Shown here in pieces: positions 4,969 through 12,335 of a DNA stretch of 15,107 nucleotides. Under the pieces are notes generated by a model that saw only the letters and a list, made by a program, of their open reading frames with translations, was not told the origin of the DNA and ran no database searches. How positions within the stretch are numbered: the first letter of the stretch is position 1; each line of letters starts with the position of its first letter. Source of the DNA: Bacteroidota bacterium (GTDB lineage Bacteria; Bacteroidota; Bacteroidia; B-17B0; Aurantibacillaceae); assembly GCA_025360565.1 (NCBI GenBank), contig JANYBY010000015.1:1-15107 (forward strand), written 5' to 3'. The translations under genes were made by a program, and so were the position numbers.

Positions 4969-7815
4969 ATGATCACAAAAGATACACCAAAAAAATTATT
5001 TCTATTAGACGCCTTTGCGCTTATTTACCGTTCGTATTTCGCGTTCAGCAATAACCCAAGGGTAAATTCAAAAGGCTTTAATACCTCAGCCATATTTGGT
5101 TTTACAAATACTTTATTAGAAATTTTAAATAAAGAAAAGCCCTCACACATCGTTGTTGTTTTTGATACCGAGGCCCCAACGCAGCGCCATACTGAGTTTG
5201 CAGCTTACAAGGCCCATCGCGATGAAATGCCCGATGATCTTCGAAAATCCATCCCCTTAATTATTGATCTGATAAAAGGGTTTAACATTGAAACAATTGG
5301 TATTCCCGGATTTGAAGCCGACGATATTATTGGCACACTTGCAAAAAAAGCGGAACTGGCAGGTTTTACAACTTATATGATGACGCCCGATAAAGATTTT
5401 GGACAATTGGTTGATGAAAATACATTTATTTATAAGCCCGCACGCCTTGGTAACGGTGCCGAAATTTTAGGCCCCGCCGAAATTTGCAAAAAATGGGAGA
5501 TCAGAAATGTTTCAGAGCTGATCGATATTTTAGGATTGATGGGAGATACCGCCGATAACATTCCCGGCATTCCCGGTGTTGGAGAAAAAACTGCCATCAA
5601 ATTAATTAAAGATTACGGTAGTATTGAAAATATGTATAAAGATACTTCCGCTTTAAAAGGCAAACTAAAAGAAAAAGTGGATAATCACCAGGCGCAGGCC
5701 CTGCAATCAAAATGGCTCGCCACAATTATTCTCGATTGCCCTTGCGAATTGGAAGAACATAAATTTGTGAGGAAAGAATACAATAAAGATCTGCTTCGCG
5801 ACATTTTTAAAGAATTAGAGTTTCGCCGCATCGCACAAAACATTTTAGGAGAAGATATTGGCGGCACCGAAAAGTTAGCTACTGAAACTCCGAGCTATCA
5901 GGCAAAATCATCGGCAAGCCAGGGCGATCTTTTTAGCACCGCTGAATTTTTTCATCAGCAAAATACTCCTGAAGTTTTGGCCGAAGTTGCCCCCATTGTT
6001 TTTAGCACCATTAAAGATGTAGAGCATGCCTACGAATTAGTTGATACGCTTGATAAAATTGAAAAATTAATTGCGGTTTTAAATCAACACAAAGAGTTTT
6101 GTTTTGACACCGAAACAACAGGCTTAAATTCTTTGGAAGCAGAGATTGTTGGGCTTTCGTTTTCGGTTAAAGCAAAACACGCTTATTATGTGCCCATTTC
6201 CGAAAAAAGAAATGAAGCGCAAACAACATTAAATATGTTTGTTGAATTGTTAAGCGATACTTCAAAAACACTGATCGGGCAAAACATAAAATACGATTAC
6301 CATATTTTAAAAAATTATGGTATTGAAATAAAAAATAAATTGTTCGACACTATGGTGGCGCACTTTTTAATTGTGCCCGAAATGCGGCACGGTATGGATA
6401 TTTTGGCCGAAACATATTTAAATTATTCGCCGGTAAGCATTTCAACACTCATTGGTAAAAAAGGCAAAGAGCAATTAAGCATGCGCGATGTGCCCATTGA
6501 GCAAATTAAAGAATACGCTGCCGAAGACGCTGATATTACCCTGCAGCTAAAAGAAAAATTTGCGCCCGAATTAAAAAATTACGAAGTAGAAAAATTATTT
6601 AACGAGGTAGAGGTTCCTTTAATTACTGTGCTGGCAAATATGGAACGCGAAGGAATTAATTTAGATGTGGCGGGATTAAACGAGTTCTCGGCCCAATTGC
6701 AAAACGACATTGTTATTGTTGAAAAAGAAATTCAGGATCACGCCGGAACAAAATTTAATGTTTCTTCTCCAAAACAAGTTGGCGAAATTTTATTCGAATA
6801 TTTAAAAATTACCGATAAGCCAAAGAAAACCAAAACCGGTCAATACGCCACCGGCGAAGATGTTTTAAGTAAATTGGAACACGCCCACCCTATTGTTTCA
6901 AAAATTTTAGATTACCGCGAATTGGTAAAATTAAAAAGTACCTATGTGGATACATTGCCGTTGCTGATCAATCAAAACACAAAACACATTCACACTTCTT
7001 ATAATCAGGTGGTGGCTGTAACCGGGCGCTTGAGCAGTGATAACCCGAATTTGCAAAATATTCCTATCCGCACCGAGCGTGGAAGACAGATCCGTAAAGC
7101 ATTTATTCCGCGCAATAAAGATTTTATTTTATTAAGTGCCGATTATTCGCAAATAGAATTGCGCATCGTAGCGAGCATTAGCGGCGATAAAAATATGTGT
7201 GAAGCATTCAATCTTGGAAAAGATATTCACACCGCCACTGCCGCAAAAGTATATGGCATTGCCGAAAGCGAAGTAACAAAAGAAATGCGTTACAAAGCCA
7301 AGAGTGTTAATTTTGGGATCATTTACGGACAAGGCGCTTTTGGGCTGGCTGAGAACCTCAACATTTCGAGGACTGAAGCAAAACAATTGATAGATAATTA
7401 TTTTAAAGAATACCCTGCCATAAAAAGTTATATGGACGGCGAGGTAAATTTTGCGCGCGAGAACGGTTACGTAAAAACCCTGCTCGGAAGAAAGCGTTGG
7501 TTAAAAGACATTACATCAAACAATTCCGTTGTGCGCAGTTTTGCCGAACGCAATGCCATTAACGCGCCAATACAGGGCAGTGCGGCCGATATGATAAAAG
7601 TAGCCATGATAAATGTCTACAACGCTTTGCAAAAAGAGAATTTTAAAACCAAAATGTTATTGCAGGTGCATGATGAATTGGTGTTTGATGTTTACAAGCC
7701 TGAATTAGAAAAAGTAAAACCAATTATTGAACATCACATGAAACACGCTTTAAAATTAAATGTGCCTGTTGAAGTTGGCATGGGCGTTGGAGAGAATTGG
7801 CTGGAGGCGCATTAA
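4969..7815 (+). CDS. polA: DNA polymerase I
   Basis: This 948-aa polymerase works in Okazaki-fragment maturation and repair. All three domains are present. The N-terminal 5'-3' nuclease (about 1-300) has KLFLLDAFALIYRS, VVFDTE, EADDIIG, TPDKDF and the helix-hairpin-helix GIPGVGEKTA. The 3'-5' proofreading domain looks active: D380/E382 in DTETTG, D443 in GQNIKYD, and Y516/D520 in YAAED. The polymerase domain has motif A DYSQIELR (D725), motif B with R774, K778, F782 and Y786 in SVNFGIIYG, and motif C VHDE (901-903). I chose ATG 4969 (MITKDTPKKLFLLDAF). The in-frame ATG at 4930 would add 13 residues (MIGVISVLL...) encoded largely by the right arm of the inverted repeat and not expected in the family. 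The convergent neighbour is the phosphoesterase. The identification is secure. Confidence 0.97.
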   Translation: MITKDTPKKLFLLDAFALIYRSYFAFSNNPRVNSKGFNTSAIFGFTNTLLEILNKEKPSHIVVVFDTEAPTQRHTEFAAYKAHRDEMPDDLRKSIPLIIDLIKGFNIETIGIPGFEADDIIGTLAKKAELAGFTTYMMTPDKDFGQLVDENTFIYKPARLGNGAEILGPAEICKKWEIRNVSELIDILGLMGDTADNIPGIPGVGEKTAIKLIKDYGSIENMYKDTSALKGKLKEKVDNHQAQALQSKWLATIILDCPCELEEHKFVRKEYNKDLLRDIFKELEFRRIAQNILGEDIGGTEKLATETPSYQAKSSASQGDLFSTAEFFHQQNTPEVLAEVAPIVFSTIKDVEHAYELVDTLDKIEKLIAVLNQHKEFCFDTETTGLNSLEAEIVGLSFSVKAKHAYYVPISEKRNEAQTTLNMFVELLSDTSKTLIGQNIKYDYHILKNYGIEIKNKLFDTMVAHFLIVPEMRHGMDILAETYLNYSPVSISTLIGKKGKEQLSMRDVPIEQIKEYAAEDADITLQLKEKFAPELKNYEVEKLFNEVEVPLITVLANMEREGINLDVAGLNEFSAQLQNDIVIVEKEIQDHAGTKFNVSSPKQVGEILFEYLKITDKPKKTKTGQYATGEDVLSKLEHAHPIVSKILDYRELVKLKSTYVDTLPLLINQNTKHIHTSYNQVVAVTGRLSSDNPNLQNIPIRTERGRQIRKAFIPRNKDFILLSADYSQIELRIVASISGDKNMCEAFNLGKDIHTATAAKVYGIAESEVTKEMRYKAKSVNFGIIYGQGAFGLAENLNISRTEAKQLIDNYFKEYPAIKSYMDGEVNFARENGYVKTLLGRKRWLKDITSNNSVVRSFAERNAINAPIQGSAADMIKVAMINVYNALQKENFKTKMLLQVHDELVFDVYKPELEKVKPIIEHHMKHALKLNVPVEVGMGVGENWLEAH

Positions 7816-7952
7816 ATAATTGTACAGTTGGTGATTTTTAGATTTGTAGAATAAATCCGCATTTAAATCCCATGGCTCAAAATATTTTCTTGATGTTTTT
7901 ATACTTAAGCGAAAGGTTTGGAAAGCTATCCTTAATTACCTTTAACAAACTA

Positions 7953-9221
7953 TTAAATCTTCTGCAACTCAATCACAGTGATCTCGGGCCAAATGCCCAA
8001 TCTGCCCGGGTATCCCAAGAATCCAAGCCCGCGGTTAACGTATAAAAATTGATTATCTTTTTTATATAATCCTGCCCATTGCTTGTAAAAATATTTTACA
8101 GGACTCCATTTAAATCCGGGAATTTCAATTCCGAATTGAGCACCGTGTGTATGTCCGCTTAATGTAAGATCGACATCCGTATACATTTTTTGTACTTGCT
8201 TTTCCCAATGGCTGGGATCGTGGCTCATTAAAATTTTATATTTAAATTCTTCGGTGCCTTTGTGGGCGAGGTCCATTTTGCCGTATTTTCTAAAATTCAT
8301 ATTGCCTCCCCAATTTTCAATTCCCAACAAAGCAATTTTTTCTCCGTTTTTTTCCAAGGCAACATGTTCATTCATCATCAGTTTCCATCCCGCATTGGCA
8401 TGTACCTGCTTTAATGCTTCAAGATTTTTTGTTTTTGCTTCAGGCGTTTCCCATTGCACATAATCTCCATAATCATGATTTCCTAATACAGAAAAAACTC
8501 CGTAAGGCGCTTTTAATTTATTATAAACGTTTTCATACCCAATTGTTTCTTCCGCTTTATTGTTTACCAGATCGCCGGTAAACAAGATCAGATCCGCCTT
8601 TTGCTGCATTACAATATCAAACGCTTTTATAAGATGGCTATTATCCATAAAAGATCCGGTGTGAATATCAGAAACCTGAACAATTTTAAATCCGTTAAAC
8701 GCATCGGGTAAATTAGGAGCGGGCACTTTTACATTGTGTACTCTATATTTATATGCACCGCGCACCATTCCATAAATAAATCCAACAGCCGGAATTACGG
8801 TGAACGTGATGGCAAGCTGACTCATAAATTTTAAACGCGATATTTTATTTACAACTTCGCCCGCCTCATTTGTGTTGTTTTTAAATAATGAAAAGATCCA
8901 CCGAATCAAACGGATAATGTCATCGATCAATAAAAAACTACAGCCTAACAATTTGCACACAAATAAAACCAGAGTTATGGCCGAAAGAAATCTGAAAAAA
9001 TTATTCCAGTTTGGCGGCGGATAAAACAAAGCCGCAACACCAAGGGCAAAACTAAAGGCAGCCAAACCATAAGCGGTGTATAGAATTACACTTTTTTTTG
9101 TTTGAGAAAAATCCTGCACAAATGTTTTTACCGCTTGCAGAAAATAGATCTCAACCACGGTAATTACAAGAAAAAATATGAGAAAACGGATGATCATAAA
9201 TTGAGGCTCAAAATTAACCAT
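7953..9221 (-). CDS. Membrane-anchored metallophosphoesterase (YkuE-like)
   Basis: The product is 422 aa on the minus strand. The N-terminal half contains four hydrophobic segments (about 10-28, 46-66, 76-98 and 134-152), so the enzyme is an integral membrane protein. From about residue 178 a calcineurin-like dinuclear-metal phosphoesterase domain carries every expected motif: DIH (185-187), GDLV (216-219), GNHD (247-250), SHD (333-335) and GHTHG (356-360). The order and the YkuE-like topology are typical of this family in Bacteroidota. The substrate is unknown; relatives have been linked to lipid or phosphoester hydrolysis, but nothing here decides. Met9 is an alternative start that would remove MVNFEPQF and place the first membrane helix right at the N-terminus. 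It is divergent from the double Ddl gene, with about 117 bases between the two starts, and its end converges with polA. Confidence 0.92.
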   Translation of the reverse strand: MVNFEPQFMIIRFLIFFLVITVVEIYFLQAVKTFVQDFSQTKKSVILYTAYGLAAFSFALGVAALFYPPPNWNNFFRFLSAITLVLFVCKLLGCSFLLIDDIIRLIRWIFSLFKNNTNEAGEVVNKISRLKFMSQLAITFTVIPAVGFIYGMVRGAYKYRVHNVKVPAPNLPDAFNGFKIVQVSDIHTGSFMDNSHLIKAFDIVMQQKADLILFTGDLVNNKAEETIGYENVYNKLKAPYGVFSVLGNHDYGDYVQWETPEAKTKNLEALKQVHANAGWKLMMNEHVALEKNGEKIALLGIENWGGNMNFRKYGKMDLAHKGTEEFKYKILMSHDPSHWEKQVQKMYTDVDLTLSGHTHGAQFGIEIPGFKWSPVKYFYKQWAGLYKKDNQFLYVNRGLGFLGYPGRLGIWPEITVIELQKI

Positions 9222-9307
9222 TATACGTCATCTTAAAGTCATTGTAATCTACAAACCAATGTTAATTAATTCCAAATAAGGATGAGCGGGCGAAAACCCT
9301 TTTAGTT

Positions 9308-9315
9308 TACATTTG
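9308..9315 (+). promoter_or_regulatory. Possible -7 promoter element for the double ddl gene
   Basis: TACATTTG matches the Bacteroidota sigma-ABfr -7 consensus TAnnTTTG exactly and lies 23 bases before the chosen ATG at 9339, which would give a very short leader. No clear TTTG-type -33 box is seen at the expected distance upstream, so the call is tentative. Confidence 0.35.
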
Positions 9316-9338
9316 AATAATGATGAACTTTGTATAAA

Positions 9339-12038
9339 ATGGCGAAAAAACTTAAAATAGGAATAATTTTTGGCGGACAGAGTAAAGAGCGCGAGATCTC
9401 CTTTGCGGGCGGGCGCACAGTGTACGACAATTTAAATAAATCGTTGTTTGACGCTGTACCCGTGTTTGTGGATAGTTTCGGCAATTTTGTGGAGTTGAAT
9501 TGGGAATTTGTTTACAAAGGCACCATCCGTGATTTTTATCCTGCTGTTGATTTTTTACCCTCCAATTCACATTTTCAATTATACGCCGAAAATCTTGGCA
9601 ATCTTAACCAGGATCAGCAAAACGCACTGATCTCTAAGATCGGCAAACGTCTCTCGTTGGTTGAACTTAAGCAAAAAATTGATTTCGCTTTTTTATGCCT
9701 GCATGGGCCTTATGGTGAGGATGGGCGCATACAGGGTTTATTCGAATATGTGCAAATTCCATATAGCGGCTCAGGTATTTTGGCTTCGGCCATTGGCATT
9801 GATAAAAGTGTACAAAAAGAATTAATGGTTAATAAAGGCTTTAACAGTCCGGCCTACATTACCATTAAACGAAACGATTGGATAGAAGGAAAAGCAAGCG
9901 GTACTTTAAAAATCGTAAAAGAAAAAATCGGTTTTCCATGCGTTGTAAAGCCCGCCAATCAAGGTTCCAGCATTGGCGTAAGTGTTTTAAATTCCGATAA
10001 TGAATTAGAGTTTATGAGTGCTGTTGAAAAAGCGCTATTCACCCGATGGCTCGACGCCAAGGAATGGCAAGGCTTTTCGGAAGAAGATAAAATTCATTTT
10101 GTAAAAACCTTGTCGGATATCCGTGAGGGTATTGGCATGCCGATCATGATCTCTTATCCAAAAGAATTAAACGCCCCGGTAATTTATGACCCAAATAAAT
10201 TAATTGAATTTTTAGACGCCAATTTAAAAACCGACGGATTTGTTTTGGAAAGTGTTGACGGTGAAAGCACTGTTTTAGTGGAAGGGTTTATTGAAGGAAA
10301 AGAATTCAGCTGTATTGTTTTGGAAAACGAAGAGGGAAAAGCAATTGCCCTTCCTCCCACTGAAATAAGAAAAGGAAAAGAACTGTTTGATTACCGCAGT
10401 AAATATTTACCCGGCTTATCGCGCAAAATTACTCCTATTGAAGCGCCGGATAATCAAATTGAAGCCATCCGTAAAGAATGCGAAAAATTATTTTACGAAT
10501 TACATTTTGATGTGTACGCCCGAATTGACGGATTTTTGAGCAAGGATGGAAAAATATTTTTGAACGATCCCAATACTACAAGCGGTATGATGCCTTCGTC
10601 GTTTTTCTTTCATCAGGCGGCGGAGATCGGCTTAAATCCATCGCAATTCCTTACGTTCATTATCCGCACTTCCTTTGCAAAACGTTTATTACAATCGAAA
10701 GGAAACGTTGTTTACGCCGATTTATTGAAACATTTGGATGGTCTAATTTTAAAAGACAAGAACGCCGCGAGCAATAAAATTCGTGTGGCGGTTATTTTGG
10801 GCGGTTATTCATCTGAAAGGCATATTTCTGTTGAGAGCGGAAGGAACGTTTACGAAAAATTAGCTTCGTCAGAAAAGTACGCGCCTTTTCCTGTTTTTTT
10901 AACGGGCGATAATAAAGAACATCAGATCTACCAAATTCCCATTAATTTAATGTTGAAAGATAATGCTGATGACATTAAAGAAAAAGCGGAAAATTTTAAA
11001 GTTCACACGGTCATAAAAAATATTATGAAAGAGTGCGAAAGCATTACGCATAAATACGCTTTAGAAAATGCGGTTTCCGCTCCGCAAAAATTAACTTACG
11101 CCGCTTTAAAAGAAAAAGCCGACGAAGTGTTTATCGCGTTGCATGGTCGCCCGGGAGAGGACGGAGCCATTCAGGAAAAACTTTATACCTTGCGCCTTCC
11201 ATATAACGGTTCGGGGCGCGATAGTTCGTCGCTTACCATTGATAAATACCGTACCAACGAAATCTTAAGAACTAACGGTTTTCTGGTTGCCGAACATACT
11301 TTGGTAACAAGGCAGGATTGGGAAAAGGACAAAGCAAAAATTGAAGACATATTAAAAAATACAATTAAATACCCGTTCATTGCCAAGCCGGTGGATGACG
11401 GCTGCAGCAGCGCGGTAAAAAAAATAAAAACCTTTGCCGAGTTTGAAGCCTTTGCCAAATTAATTTTCAGAACCTCCGAAGAGCTTGATACAGCTGCAGC
11501 ACAAACCTTGCACATAAAACCAAAAGAAGAGTTTCCACAAAAGCAGGTTATTTTGGTGGAAGAATTAATTAGCAAACGCGATGCCCTTCATTTTTTAGAG
11601 GTAACGGGCGGCATGCTGACTAAGTTCAATAAAAACGGCGAAATTGAATACGAAGTGTTTGAAGCATCGGAAGCGTTGGCGGATGGAGATGTTTTAAGTT
11701 TGGAAGAAAAATTCTTAGCCGGGCAAGGGCAAAATATTACGCCTGCGCGTTATTCTAAAAACGAATTTGAAAGGCAAAACGTAAGTAACCAGGTAAAAGC
11801 GCAATTGGGCGCTGCCGCCAAAGTCCTTGGTGTTATTGGCTATTGCCGTATTGATGCGTTTGTACGGGTTTTTGCGGATTGCAGAACGGAAGTAATTTTT
11901 ATTGAAGTAAATTCACTGCCGGGCATGACGCCTGCCACTTGTATATTTCATCAGGCCGCCATCAATCATTATAAACCATATGAGTTTATTGATAGTATTT
12001 TGGAGTTTGGAAAAAAACAGGTGGGCCTTCTGAGCTAG
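9339..12038 (+). CDS. Tandem double D-alanine--D-alanine ligase (two fused Ddl modules)
   Basis: One open frame of 899 codons holds two Ddl/ATP-grasp modules. Ddl joins two D-Ala for peptidoglycan precursors in the cytoplasm and is normally about 310-370 aa and a homodimer. Module 1 (about 1-475) has FGGQSKEREIS (Glu17), HGPYGEDG (122-129), KP plus QGSSIGV (204-214), DYRSKY (351-356), RID (395-397) and DPN (410-412). Module 2 (about 479-899) has LGGYSSERHIS (Glu493), HGRPGEDG (602-609), KP plus DGCSSAV (683-693), LEEKF (788-792), RID (837-839) and EVN followed by PGMT (856-864). Module 1 keeps the E. coli DdlB Glu15/Ser150/Tyr216 set as Glu17/Ser210/Tyr356 but has Asp410 for metal ligand Glu270. 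Module 2 keeps the metal end but has Cys689 and Phe792. I chose ATG 9339 (MAKKLKIGIIFGG) over an in-frame TTG at 9330. I know of no characterised example of this fusion. Confidence 0.9.
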   Translation: MAKKLKIGIIFGGQSKEREISFAGGRTVYDNLNKSLFDAVPVFVDSFGNFVELNWEFVYKGTIRDFYPAVDFLPSNSHFQLYAENLGNLNQDQQNALISKIGKRLSLVELKQKIDFAFLCLHGPYGEDGRIQGLFEYVQIPYSGSGILASAIGIDKSVQKELMVNKGFNSPAYITIKRNDWIEGKASGTLKIVKEKIGFPCVVKPANQGSSIGVSVLNSDNELEFMSAVEKALFTRWLDAKEWQGFSEEDKIHFVKTLSDIREGIGMPIMISYPKELNAPVIYDPNKLIEFLDANLKTDGFVLESVDGESTVLVEGFIEGKEFSCIVLENEEGKAIALPPTEIRKGKELFDYRSKYLPGLSRKITPIEAPDNQIEAIRKECEKLFYELHFDVYARIDGFLSKDGKIFLNDPNTTSGMMPSSFFFHQAAEIGLNPSQFLTFIIRTSFAKRLLQSKGNVVYADLLKHLDGLILKDKNAASNKIRVAVILGGYSSERHISVESGRNVYEKLASSEKYAPFPVFLTGDNKEHQIYQIPINLMLKDNADDIKEKAENFKVHTVIKNIMKECESITHKYALENAVSAPQKLTYAALKEKADEVFIALHGRPGEDGAIQEKLYTLRLPYNGSGRDSSSLTIDKYRTNEILRTNGFLVAEHTLVTRQDWEKDKAKIEDILKNTIKYPFIAKPVDDGCSSAVKKIKTFAEFEAFAKLIFRTSEELDTAAAQTLHIKPKEEFPQKQVILVEELISKRDALHFLEVTGGMLTKFNKNGEIEYEVFEASEALADGDVLSLEEKFLAGQGQNITPARYSKNEFERQNVSNQVKAQLGAAAKVLGVIGYCRIDAFVRVFADCRTEVIFIEVNSLPGMTPATCIFHQAAINHYKPYEFIDSILEFGKKQVGLLS

Positions 12039-12047
12039 GTAAACTAA

Positions 12048-12083
12048 CCGCGGAGACATGGAGACCACAGAGAATCACAGAGG
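12048..12083. repeat. Dispersed-repeat-like segment, 'CCGCGGAGACATGGAGACC' type
   Basis: The segment consists of short degenerate tandem units (GGAGACATGGAGACC, CACAGAGAATCACAGAGG). It resembles the CACGGAGACACAGAG-type intergenic repeats I remember from Bacteroidota genomes. Only one copy is present in this window, so the repeat status is inference. Confidence 0.4.
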
Positions 12084-12111
12084 ATCCGTTTAAGTAATTT
12101 AAAGCCACGAA

Positions 12112-12127
12112 TCCGATAGCTATCGGA
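12112..12127. repeat. Perfect 16-bp palindrome
   Basis: TCCGATAGCTATCGGA is fully self-complementary with no loop. Palindromes built on GATAGCTATC are, from memory, common between genes in Bacteroidota. It could be a repeat end, a protein-binding site or a weak hairpin; the sequence does not decide. A partial GATAGCTAT recurs at about 13281-13289 in the next inverted repeat. Confidence 0.5.
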
Positions 12128-12142
12128 GCAGGGTGATGGTAA

Positions 12143-12169
12143 GTTGTCAGGTCGAGCGGAGTCGAGACC
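12143..12169. repeat. Dispersed-repeat-like segment containing TCGAGCGGAGTCGA
   Basis: The segment reads GTTGTCAGG, then TCGAGCGGAGTCGA, then GACC. TCGA appears at both sides of GCGGAG, giving imperfect dyad symmetry. It resembles the GTCAGGCTGAGCGGAGTCGAAG type of intergenic repeat known to me from many Bacteroidota genomes. It is a single copy here, so the family assignment rests on recollection. Confidence 0.45.
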
Positions 12170-12173
12170 AAAT

Positions 12174-12220
12174 GGAACGCGGATAACGCAGGTCTTTATG
12201 ATTTAAGCAGATTTTTAAGG
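12174..12220. repeat. Degenerate copy of the GAACGCAGAT repeat family
   Basis: GGAACGCGGATAACGCAGGT followed by CTTTATGATTT and CAGATTTTTAAGG follows the same order of blocks as 4876-4905 (GAACGCAGATGACGCTGAT, then CTTATGATTT, then AAGAT). No right arm is evident, so this looks like a half or decayed copy. Confidence 0.5.
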
Positions 12221-12225
12221 CTGTT

Positions 12226-12270
12226 CGTCTTTGCGAGTCGCCCGGGGTGGGCTTTGGCGGCGAAGCAATC
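12226..12270. repeat. GC-rich hairpin repeat, CGTCTTTGCGAG...GCGAAGCAATC
   Basis: The segment starts CGTCTTTGCGAG and ends GGCGGCGAAGCAATC, the two ends of a repeat type (CGTCATTGCGAG...GAAGCAATC) that I remember as widespread between bacterial genes. Inside, GCCC (12240-12243) pairs with GGGC (12249-12252), and TCGCC (12238-12242) could instead pair with GGCGA (12259-12263). It is much richer in G and C than its surroundings, which suggests it arrived from elsewhere. Confidence 0.45.
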
Positions 12271-12297
12271 TTTTTAGTTTCTTGGATAAATTTTCTG

Positions 12298-12329
12298 TAT
12301 CTTTAATATAATTACATCGTTATATTAAA
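12298..12329 (+). promoter_or_regulatory. Possible promoter and 10-bp inverted repeat before the PorP/SprF-like gene
   Basis: TATCTTTA (12298-12305) matches TAnnTTTG except for the last base. Overlapping it, TTTAATATAA (12302-12311) is inverted exactly as TTATATTAAA (12320-12329) around the 8-base loop TTACATCG. The repeat ends six bases before the ATG at 12336, so it could be an operator or an mRNA hairpin near the start codon. No convincing -33 box was found, so the promoter part is weak while the inverted repeat itself is exact. Confidence 0.4.
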
Positions 12330-12335
12330 AACTGC

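Larger units (their letters stand above)
12039..12335. other. Gene-free repeat-rich spacer (297 bp)
   Basis: No reading frame of credible length or composition fills this stretch. It holds at least four unlike short segments resembling dispersed intergenic repeats (12048-12083, 12143-12169, 12174-12220 and 12226-12270), a 16-bp palindrome (12112-12127), and the AT-rich leader of the next gene from about 12271. Base composition swings sharply, from a G/C-rich pocket around 12237-12263 to almost pure A/T after 12285. No RNA gene was recognised. Confidence 0.6.

Noticed and set aside
9330..9338. TTG at 9330 as the start of the double Ddl
   Set aside because: It adds only three residues before a standard ATG that begins MAKKLKIGIIFGG, the usual Ddl N-terminus.
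9302..9570. Short minus-strand frames over the start of the double ddl gene
   Set aside because: They are antisense to the conserved GGQSKEREIS region, have no family resemblance, and overlap the divergent promoter region.
11183..11575. 130-codon minus-strand frame inside Ddl module 2
   Set aside because: The plus-strand frame here carries conserved Ddl motifs. The antisense product is Ser/Leu/Phe-rich without motifs and is a shadow of the coding strand.
9339..12038. Assembly artefact or accidental duplication producing the double Ddl
   Set aside because: The two modules are strongly diverged in sequence and length, keep one frame over 2.7 kb and have coherent motif spacing, so an assembly duplication is very unlikely.
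12039..12335. CRISPR array or structured RNA in the repeat-rich spacer
   Set aside because: The segments differ from one another, with no regular repeat-spacer spacing, and there are no cas genes nearby. No known riboswitch or tRNA fold was recognised.
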